Of a stretch of DNA of 64,000 nucleotides, positions 57,301-64,000 are shown in pieces. Made by a program: the position numbers and the translations under genes. The notes below the pieces were generated by a model that was given only the letters and a program-made list of their open reading frames with translations, ran no database searches and was not told the origin of the DNA. This DNA comes from Elephas maximus indicus (taxonomy: Eukaryota; Chordata; Mammalia; Proboscidea; Elephantidae), in NCBI RefSeq assembly GCF_024166365.1, contig NC_064820.1:56025501-56089500 (forward strand). Reading direction: 5' to 3'. The first letter of the stretch is position 1. Each line of letters opens with the position of its first letter.

Positions 57301-60300
57301 ACACTGATAAAGGAAAACATACCCAAGTCTATGGAACACTGCTATGTGCCTGATTGGCCATTTCTGCCGAATGTCACCACAAATTTTCCTGACTTCGTTT
57401 TCTGCCATTGGTAGATATGCTTCATATTCTAAGCTAATGACTTTTTTCCCTTCAAAATTATTTCTTGTAGTGCCTAAAAAAAAATAACAATAATAATTAA
57501 AACAAGGTTTCTTTCTACAACATAAATAGAATGCTAACAGAATAAAAAATATTATTTTTGAGTAGTAAAATAGACAGCAAACTAATTTGTTCAGATAGTA
57601 CTATGGAATTTTCTAACACTTGATTATGAAAACAAAATTAAAAAAAAAAAAAATTAACACAGATGATCGAGGATTAAGCTTACTGAAAACGCTCATATGA
57701 CAAACCATGCCATATTCCTTTTCTGACTAACAGTTAACATTTGATACGTAAAATGAACACATTTATGCTCCCAGGATCATCATCAAGTACATTCTTTCCC
57801 TTGATATTTGGAAAACATAGGTTCTCCCTCCTAACAATGACTTCTATCCTACTTCTTTATGCCTTGTAATTTAATACAGGTTAATCTGATGATTACTTAA
57901 GTAAAACAAGAACGGAAAAAGTTCTAACCACCACCATGAGTCTTGGTTTATTGCTCCGTATTTTAAAATCTGCTGAATATTAAGATTAATGAATACTAGT
58001 ATTAACGCTGAATATGGAAAACACTAGCTAATTTCTATTGTCCTGCTCAGTCAATAAAGGCTGTGAAAATTACAACTCACCTACAAATAGAGATATTGCA
58101 CCACAGAGTGGAGAAGTCACCAACCGTGAAATTTCATCAATTGAAAGCTTCTCAGAAGTGAATTTTATTATATCTTTAGCTGTCTCTTCAATTTCATTTG
58201 TATTTTTCCTAGAAACAAGATATTAATAAACCTTACCACTGGTATTAGGAGCAAAACACCCAACTTATAGGCTCATTTTCAATTTACATTCTTATTCTAC
58301 ATTTGATGTGTCAGGAGGCACCATTTGATCTGAATAACAGAAATAAACACATGTAAAATTTTAGTAAAACTCAAAATATGTATACAAACGTTCCTACTAA
58401 ATTATGCATGATAAGAAATTTATCATCTTAAAATGCAGTCCATCTCATAAGCCAATTCAATCCAAATTCTAAAACTGCCACTTATATCTGCAACCAAATA
58501 CCTAGACTTATGAAGTGAAATAACTGAACAGAAGATTTCAAAGGGTGTCTCGAGAAGACAAAGTAAAGTATTAGAATGACATGTGCAAAGAACTGGAGAT
58601 GGAAAACCAAAAGAGAAGAACACTCTCAGCGTTTCTCAAGCTGAAGGAACTGAAGAAAAAATTCAAGCTTCGAGTTGCAATAGTGAAGGATTCTATGTGG
58701 AAAATATTAAACGACGCAGGAAGCATCAAAAGAAGATGGAAGGAATACACAGAGTCATTATACCAAAAAGAATTAGTCGATGTTCAACCATTTCAAGAGG
58801 TGACATATGATCAGGAACCAATGGTACTGAAGGAAGAAGTCCAAGCTGCTCTGAAGGCATTGGTGAAAACAAGGCTCCACGAATTGATGGAATATCAATT
58901 GAGATGTTTCAACAAACAGATGCAGTGCTGGAGGTGCTTACTCGTCTATGCCAAGAAATATGGAAGACAGCTTCCTGGCCAACTGACTGGAAGAGATCCA
59001 TATTTGTGCCTATTCTCAAGAAAGGTGATCCAACCGAATATGGAAATTATATCATTAATATCACACACAAGCAAAATTTTGCTGAAGATCATTCAAAAAT
59101 CGCTGCAGCAGTATATTGACAGGGAACTGCCGGTAATTCAGGCTGGTTTCAGAAGAGGATGTGGAACCAGGGATATCATTGCTGATGTCAGATGGATCCT
59201 GGCTGAAAGCAGAGAATACCAGAAGGATGTTTATCTGTGTTTTATTGACTATGCAAAGGCATTCGACTGTGTGGATCATAACAAATTATGGATAACATTG
59301 CAAAGAATGGGAATTCCTGAACACTTAATTGTGCTCATGAGGAACCTTTACATAGATCAAGGGGCAGCTGTTCGAACAGAACAAGGGGATATTGATTGGT
59401 TTAAAGTCAGGAAGGGTGTGCTTCAGGGTTGTATTCCTTCACCATACCTATTCAATCTGTGTGCTGAGCAAATAATACGAGAAGCTGGACTACATGAAGA
59501 AGAATGGGGCATCAGGAATGGAGGAAGACTTATTAACAACCAGCATTATGCAGATGACACAACCTTGCTTGCTGAAAGTGAACAGGACTTGAAGCACTTA
59601 CTAATGAAGATCAAAGACCACAGCCTTCAGTATGGATTGCATCTCAACATAAAGAAAACAAAAATCCTCACATTACTGGTCATTACTGGACCAATGAGCA
59701 ACATCATGATGGACGGAGAGGAGACTGAAGTTGTCAAGGATTTCATTTTACTTGGATCCACAATCAACACCCATGGAAGCAATAGTCAAGAAATCAAAAG
59801 ACGCGTTGCACTGGGTAAATCTGCTGCAAAGGACCTCTTTAAAGTGTTGAAGAGCAAAGATGTCACCTTGAAGACTAAGGTGAGCCTGACCCAAGCCATG
59901 GTATTTTCAATTGCATCATATGCATGGGAAAGCTAGACAATGAATAAGGAAGACCAAAGAAGAAATTACACCTTTGAATTGTGGTCTTTGCAAAGAATAT
60001 CGAATATACCATGGACTGCCAAAAGAATGAACAAATCTGTCTTAGAAGAAGTACAACCAGAACCAAGGATGGCAAGACTGCATGTTACATACTTTGGACA
60101 TGTTGTCAGGAGGGATCAGTCCCTGGAGAAGGACATCATGCTTGGCAGAGTACAGGGTCAGCAGAAAAGAGGAAGACCCTCAACCAGGTGGACTGACACA
60201 GTGGCTGCAACAACGAGCTCAAGCATAGCAATGATTGTAGGGATGGCTCAGGACCGGGTGACGTTGTGTTCCATTGTGCATAGGGTCGCTGAGTCGGAAC

Positions 60301-63300
60301 CGACTCGACTGCACCCAACAACAATAACAACATACTTAGATACTGCCACCTTCAACTATAAACACGTCACCCCAGCCATTATCTTACCAAGCACCATACC
60401 TCCAGCACCCTTTTCCTTCATCCCAAGAAAACAGGAAGAGTTACCAAAGCAGAGGTGATGGTATTCTACAGGAAGTAAGTTCACTGCACAACCCAACTCC
60501 AACTGCAGAACTGAGGAAATAAGGGAAAGAATGGCACACCTATTTGCCAGGTGCTGTGTAAAGTCCTTTCCCAAACATTTTCTCAATTGAAAACCAAAAC
60601 CAAACCCGTTGCCATCATTCCAACTCCTAAGGACCCTATAGGACACAGTAGAACTGCCCCACAGGGTTTTCAAGCAGTGGCTGGTGGACTCAAACTGCCA
60701 GCTTTCTGGTTAGCAGCTGTAGCTCTTAACCACTGTGCCGTTAACGTATCAAATATTTAGTACCACTTACTCAGGGCCAAAGCCGAATGTCTGGCACTGG
60801 ATACAGACCTGGAAAACAAAAAAGCCAGGCTCCCTGCCCTCATGGTGCTTGGATTCTAACAAGAAAAACAAAGTAATAAACTAACTACAAATAGAGATGA
60901 CTTATGGAAATAAACAGAGTTCTGCAAGAGAGGATGAGGGTGAGGGGAGGGGCTACCTGAGATAAGGGGATCAAAGAAGGTGTCTCTTGAGAGATAACAT
61001 AATTATTATTATTTTATTGTGGTAAATATATAGGTAACAAAACATTTAGCATTTCAACAGTCTTCACATTGATACAGTTTGGTGACATTAATTATGTTTG
61101 TCATGAATGCTTAGGGTACACAGAAGTTAAGGGTGATGGTATAATTTGGGAGCAGGTAAAGGAGATGGTTGAACAAAGAGGGAACATTTAAAGTTGAGAC
61201 CTAAAAAATAAGAAGCCAGCCACGTAAAGAAGCAGGGAAAAGGACCCCAGGCAGAGGCAGAGGGGTGGCAAATGCAAAGTCTACGCTCATGGTATGCTCC
61301 AGAACCTACAGCAAGGCCCAGAGCCCCAGAAGCAAGAGAGAGAATGAACATGATGGGCTGTCGCTGGACAAGTAGGTAGGACTTTGCAGGCCATAAGGAG
61401 AAGGCTGGGTGTAATCAAAATTATAATCATAAATCCTGTGAGGTTTTAGTCCAATTGAAAGATGAGTGGAGGAGACTCAATGAAGTTAAGGACTCACTTA
61501 AAGGTGCTAAAATTGCAACTAAAGATTCGTACTAAGTCCAGTGCTCTTTTCCCTATTTCCTTCCAATTACAGAAAAGCAGGATTACTCATACACCACCGG
61601 ATTCCACTCAACAGCATCTACCACCTCCTGTACTTGCCACCTGAGTTTCTTCTACCTCCTTCTCTTTCAATAAGACACACACACACACACACACACACAC
61701 CAAAAAGAAAACAAACCCATTGCCATCAAGTTAATTCTGACTCATAGCGACACAAGAGGACAGAGTAGAACTGCCCCATAGGGTTTCCAAGGCTGTAATC
61801 TTTATGGCAGTAGACTGCCACATCTTTCTCCCACAGAGCGGCTGGTGGGTTTGAACCACCAACCTTAAGGTTAGTAGCAGAGTGCTTAACCACTGCACCA
61901 CCAGGGTGCTCCAATAAGATACAGGTAACCCATATATGGTCTGGGAGCTTCAAACCACACCGAGTCCCCACAGTTTCTAATTCTACAAGGACACAGACTT
62001 TTAAAACCTAACTGGCAGATTCTAAAACAACATAATACAAACCCTGCCATTCAAATGGAAACCCTGGTGGTGTAGCAGTTAAGTGCTACGGCTGCTAACC
62101 AAAAGGTTGGCAGTTCGAATCTACCAGGTGCTCCTTGGAAACGCTACAGGGCAGTTTTACTCTGTCCTATAGGGTCACTATGAGTCAGAATCGACTTGAC
62201 GGCAGTGGGTTTTTTGTTTTAATAGAATAACAAATCAAGATTTAAAAAAAAAAAAATGGGTGTTATCTCACTTTTATCCTGTTCATTTGCTTCATGATTT
62301 AGCCACATCAGTCAACTTCCTATAAGTCAAACACATGAGTACTTTCTGCTCAGGCTTTTGCTCAAACTACTTCCTTCTGCCCGAAATTCTCTTCCTCTCT
62401 AATCTTCTGAGTGTCAGCATACTGAGCAACATGCTTTGCAATATTTATTCATCACCTTGTGTGGCATTCACTAGATCCTCCAGGAGAGTGGGGGGAAAAA
62501 GACACAGTTTTATATGTATATATAAACAGGCTTCCAGCTTCAGTGGCTTGTGTCTTTCTTTCATGAACAGTGTTCTGCAATTAAGTACAGTATTTACTAT
62601 TGATTTTGGATAAAACACCATCGAATTAAGAAAATTTTCTTTCATTCCTAACTTACCAAGAGTTTTTAATCAGGCATGATGGTTAATTTTTACATTATTT
62701 CTTCTTCAGTTGAGAATGAATTAAGCCTTATTCTGACTGCATACGCTTAAGAGAACCATGCTCTCTCCACACTATACCAACGAATGTTTTTATACATTGG
62801 CCTAAAATCTGGACTAAGTTGTTTGGAAAGATGACATGGGCCACAGAGCCACCCGCAACACAGCTATGATAATAAAAGTGTTCATTTATACCTGGGAAAT
62901 GGTAAGCTTTCTTTTTACGCATAGCAGTCTTCTGACTTTACAGGTGTGCAATTTTTCTACATTTCTCTGTGCCCAGGAGAGCCATTACCCAGTATTAGTA
63001 AACATTCGTGAAAAAGCACATATTGTTGCTGTTGTTAGCTGCAATCAAGGTGATTCCGACTCATAGCAACTTCAAGCGTGCAGAATGGAACTGCTCTATA
63101 GGGTTTTCAAGATTGTGACCTTTCAAATGCAGATCGCCAAGTCTGTCTTTGGAGGCACCTCTAGGTGGGCTCAAACTGCTAACCTTTTGGTTAGTAGCTG
63201 AGCACTGAACTGTTTACGTCACTCAGGGACTCCAAAAAAGCACATAGGGAATCCAATAATCTGACTCTGAATATTGGCTCTGCTACTTATTACCTACATG

Positions 63301-63735
63301 GTTATATGCAAATTTTTTCATTTCCCTGAATTTCTATTTTCCCACCTGCAAAATGGAGATATGAATACTCCAGAGCCCAGCACTGTGCCGGGCACATAAT
63401 AAGGTCTCATGAAACCATGTTAAATGAACATCTCAAACTGACATTAAATTGTTCACAGTAGAGTTGATGCAGAGATGGCAGGTAGGTACCCGTGAGTCTG
63501 TCTGCACCAATAAAGAGTTGCAGCACCAATAGAGTTGGTACAGACAGATTTAACAGAGAACATACAGCTACGGCAAACCAGTTATAAGTTATTGTCCTTC
63601 ACCACAATACTGGTTAAGAAAAACAAATCTCACATACCCAGGTAGCTCAAAAGCACTATCCTCCACTAATGGGGGGGATAATGGCAATTTCATCTCCGGA
63701 TTGGAGCTGGAGGAGTTGATCTCCAAGCTCGACAT
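51243..63735 (-). CDS. MOCS2: MOCS2B, molybdopterin synthase catalytic (large) subunit
   Basis: Large subunit of molybdopterin synthase, which with two thiocarboxylated MOCS2A subunits turns cyclic pyranopterin monophosphate into molybdopterin in the cytosol. Five coding exons on this strand add to 570 nt, 189 residues plus TAA; the human protein has 188. The start is ATG at 63735, within the MOCS2A frame. The N-terminus reads [20 protein letters not shown], then [15 protein letters not shown], a [12 protein letters not shown] loop, [30 protein letters not shown], and VPIWKKE, the conserved lysine-containing MoaE segment near the active site. The tail has one extra Ser relative to human (ESSSSW against ESSTW). 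All borders are GT-AG and phases agree. No upstream promoter is in the window; the protein is made from the bicistronic locus, in human by alternative splicing or initiation at the second start. Confidence 0.96.
51415..51600 (+). mobile_element. LINE-2 fragment near MOCS2 last exon
   Basis: ttgtataaagccctgtgagc, acatttaaggactcccaatc and a (GACA)4 run at 51513-51528. It lies about 100 bp upstream of the acceptor, antisense to MOCS2. Confidence 0.5.
51999..55085 (-). mobile_element. RTE LINE, most of the element, split by an LTR
   Basis: Same strand as MOCS2, inside its last intron. Reading from 55085: 5' UTR, then an abrupt jump near 54345 from 5' UTR to the middle of the endonuclease (a deletion of several hundred bp), reverse-transcriptase region, and 3' tail gttgttgttaggtgccatct at 52001. 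Frames such as 53627-53346 ([20 protein letters not shown]) keep the ancestral reading for short stretches. Not functional. A solo LTR interrupts it at 54489-54993. Confidence 0.9.
54484..54998 (-). mobile_element. Solo LTR (ERV/MaLR-like) inside the RTE
   Basis: 505 bp (54489-54993) with tg...ca ends, tgtcatagattgaactgtgt at one side and agatgactaacaca at the other, and AATAAA in gggagaataaatttctc read on the + strand. 5-bp flanks gtgac and atgac form a target duplication with one mismatch, and RTE 5' UTR sequence resumes cleanly. No internal viral genes. The + strand looks like the LTR sense direction; MaLR class is inferred from general resemblance. Confidence 0.75.
55086..56225 (-). other. 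MOCS2 intron, unique part before exon 4 (MOCS2B)
   Basis: Intronic DNA with a T/C run at 55798-55812 and a MIR-like patch near 56000-56100 (tttcacagataaagaaaata). No gene. Confidence 0.7.
56226..56349 (-). CDS. MOCS2: MOCS2B coding exon 4
   Basis: 124 nt between cttgttaaag and AAG|gtaagt. It completes a Gly codon and encodes [20 protein letters not shown] and [20 protein letters not shown], ending K. It contains the lysines conserved near the MoaE catalytic pocket. Confidence 0.95.
56350..57322 (-). other. MOCS2 intron with AT-rich direct repeats
   Basis: Unique sequence apart from the tandem repeat at 56679-56780. Confidence 0.75.
56679..56780. repeat. Imperfect tandem repeat
   Basis: The core gaatttaaaatattaaa occurs three times, twice followed by atagtaat.aataggaag, with units of about 20-45 bp. 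Confidence 0.85.
57323..57473 (-). CDS. MOCS2: MOCS2B coding exon 3
   Basis: 151 nt after a T-rich acceptor (ttttttttag). It encodes [20 protein letters not shown] and [20 protein letters not shown], then HIAVFHRL, ending GG|gtatgt. This is the core of the MoaE fold. Confidence 0.95.
57474..58080 (-). other. MOCS2 intron between coding exons 2 and 3
   Basis: AT-rich, with an A-run at 57640-57652. Nothing else recognised. Confidence 0.8.
58081..58208 (-). CDS. MOCS2: MOCS2B coding exon 2
   Basis: 128 nt between tttctag and GTA G|gtgagt. It encodes [20 protein letters not shown] and [20 protein letters not shown], then FV. It matches the human EEKSKDVINFTAEKLSVDEV region. Confidence 0.95.
58520..60338 (+). 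mobile_element. RTE LINE, 5'-truncated, reverse transcriptase largely readable
   Basis: Begins after the endonuclease (gaacagaagatttcaaaggg) and runs to the 3' tail gtcggaaccgactcgactgc plus a CAACAA-type end. It is antisense to MOCS2, in the intron after the overlap exon. It contains the catalytic YADD at 59547-59558 and typical RT blocks. It is the best preserved RTE here but is truncated and mutated. Confidence 0.93.
58581..60338 (+). pseudogene. RTE reverse-transcriptase gene, inactivated
   Basis: A frame opens at 58581 and reads to a TAG at 59934-59936, then on in the same frame past the element's end. RT features in order: [17 protein letters not shown] (first catalytic Asp block), [38 protein letters not shown], and a C-terminal [20 protein letters not shown] region. 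Between about 58867 and 59047 the frame is shifted: the ancestral peptide ([20 protein letters not shown]) appears in another frame. A one-base loss and an 8-base loss, compared with the copies at 8125 and 51999, restore the frame. The endonuclease is missing. It is not a functional protein. Confidence 0.9.
60590..60742 (-). mobile_element. AfroSINE, short form
   Basis: aaccaaacccgttgccatca, gtagaactgccccacagggt, gcagtggctggtggactcaa, ending ccactgtgccg. Confidence 0.88.
60780..61440 (+). mobile_element. LINE-2 split by an L1 tail
   Basis: Left part (aggctccctgccctcatggt, caaagtaataaactaactac) and right part (gaacatttaaagttgagacc, ctttgcaggccataaggaga) are L2-like. About 110 bp at 61000-61110 interrupt them. 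Confidence 0.6.
61000..61110 (-). mobile_element. L1-type 3' fragment inserted in L2
   Basis: tattttattgtggtaaatat, aacatttagcatttcaacag, similar to the L1 3' region at 32825. Confidence 0.55.
61675..61701. repeat. (AC)13 microsatellite at a SINE tail
   Basis: Thirteen AC units directly before the A-rich tail of the next AfroSINE. Confidence 0.95.
61703..61913 (-). mobile_element. AfroSINE, long form
   Basis: acccattgccatcaagttaa, ggctgtaatctttatggcag, tgccacatctttctcccaca, head end ccaccagggtgctcc. Confidence 0.9.
62057..62222 (+). mobile_element. AfroSINE, short form, well kept
   Basis: ggaaaccctggtggtgtagc, ggcagttcgaatctaccagg, gagtcagaatcgacttgacg and a T-rich tail. Confidence 0.92.
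62223..63027 (-). other. MOCS2 intron, unique part
   Basis: Intronic sequence with an A-run at 62243-62256. Several short open frames on both strands match nothing known to me. Confidence 0.7.
63028..63233 (-). mobile_element. AfroSINE, second subfamily
   Basis: gttgctgttgttagctgcaa, cattgtgacc-type middle (agattgtgacctttcaaatg), head end cactcagggactcc. Confidence 0.88.
63250..63425 (+). mobile_element. MIR SINE
   Basis: aatctgactctgaatattgg, ctattttcccacctgcaaaa, gcccagcactgtgccgggca. Confidence 0.7.
63638..63735 (-). CDS. MOCS2: MOCS2B coding exon 1 (overlaps MOCS2A)
   Basis: 98 nt of MOCS2B frame inside the exon spanning 63638-63782. It encodes [20 protein letters not shown] and [13 protein letters not shown], ending GG|gtatgt. 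The ATG has A at -3, a fair but not ideal initiation context. A run of seven C (63671-63677 on the + strand as G) is read in both frames. Confidence 0.95.
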
Positions 63736-63782
63736 ATTCTTGACGAACAGCAAATATCACTTGATTTCTGACATCAGCCAAT
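63656..63782 (-). CDS. MOCS2: MOCS2A, molybdopterin synthase sulfur-carrier subunit, C-terminal 41 residues
   Basis: C-terminal part of the small ubiquitin-like MoaD-type subunit that carries the sulfur as a C-terminal thiocarboxylate. The exon opens after ccttcag with one base of a split Gly codon, then reads [20 protein letters not shown] and [20 protein letters not shown], ending in the diagnostic Gly-Gly before TAG (63658-63656). The human protein is 88 residues, so about the first 46 are encoded by exons outside the window. The last 80 nt, including the stop, overlap the MOCS2B frame. Confidence 0.96.
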
Positions 63783-64000
63783 CTGAAGGGAAAAAAAGTA
63801 CGATTTAAAGTATCAATACTATGATACACCTCAAATCTCTTCAGCTGAAGTTAAAGATATTAAGTAAATTTTTATCTGTGAATATCACCTGCAAACTTAC
63901 TAACTTCCCATGTTCTACGGAAAGGACATATCCACTAATGAACACATTAAACTGCTTATGATATTCAACTGGATGCTGTGTGCCCTGCAGGTAAAAGGTT
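63783..64000 (-). other. MOCS2 intron upstream of the overlap exon
   Basis: Intronic up to the window edge. No sequence for the preceding MOCS2A exon (ending in the ETRHPG region) is present. Confidence 0.7.

Noticed and set aside
58581-59936. Possible domesticated reverse-transcriptase gene
   Set aside because: Part of the frame is out of phase with the ancestral protein, it ends at a Trp-to-stop change, the endonuclease is missing, and the sequence lies in a MOCS2 intron with no splice support.
1-64000. CRISPR array, operon, phage or toxin system
   Set aside because: Repeats are interspersed mammalian transposons and simple repeats, not regularly spaced; genes are intron-containing vertebrate genes.

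Overview
The window is mammalian nuclear DNA, almost certainly from an afrotherian and most likely an elephant. It carries about 30 copies of tRNA-derived AfroSINE-type elements, recognisable by a GGAGCCCTGGTGGTGCAGTG-like head and a GAGTCGGAATCGACTCGACG-like tail. It also carries several copies of an RTE-clade LINE of the kind abundant in elephant. Gene structure is vertebrate: short exons with GT-AG borders in large, repeat-filled introns. I see no bacterial-type operon, CRISPR array or integrated prokaryotic system.

Positions 1-41169 (+ strand) hold the 3' half of ITGA2 (integrin alpha-2). Seventeen coding exons can be placed, exons 14-30 if numbered as in the 30-exon human gene. Their lengths add to 1944 nt, 647 codons plus stop, with all phases compatible. 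They encode the last beta-propeller blades with two calcium-loop motifs, the thigh and calf domains, the transmembrane helix and the GFFKR cytoplasmic tail. The long 3' UTR starts at 41170 and its end is not certain.

Positions 51243-63782 (- strand) hold MOCS2, tail to tail with ITGA2. The last part of MOCS2A (small subunit of molybdopterin synthase) and the whole of MOCS2B (large subunit, 189 aa, five coding exons) are present. The MOCS2A stop and MOCS2B start overlap in different frames, the known bicistronic arrangement. MOCS2A exons upstream of 63782 lie beyond the window. About 10 kb separates the two stop codons and holds both 3' UTRs and many repeats.

The rest is introns and repeats. 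ITGA2 intron 15 holds a rearranged (5'-inverted) RTE copy. Intron 16 holds a 2.35-kb RTE fragment running straight into an AfroSINE. Intron 28 is largely antisense L1-type sequence. Two MOCS2 introns each hold a large RTE copy: one is split by a 505-bp solo LTR, the other has a long but decayed reverse-transcriptase reading frame. Older MIR, L2, hAT and Tigger-type repeats fill much of the remainder.

I found no undescribed molecular system. The observations most worth a second look are a (GT)15 tract in place of a pyrimidine tract at an ITGA2 splice acceptor, a direct duplication flanking ITGA2 exon 26, an RTE/AfroSINE fusion, an apparent 451-codon RT frame kept open by two compensating deletions, and a C7 run read in two frames in MOCS2. 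Exon assignments use remembered human ITGA2 and MOCS2 proteins as guides; no database search was run.
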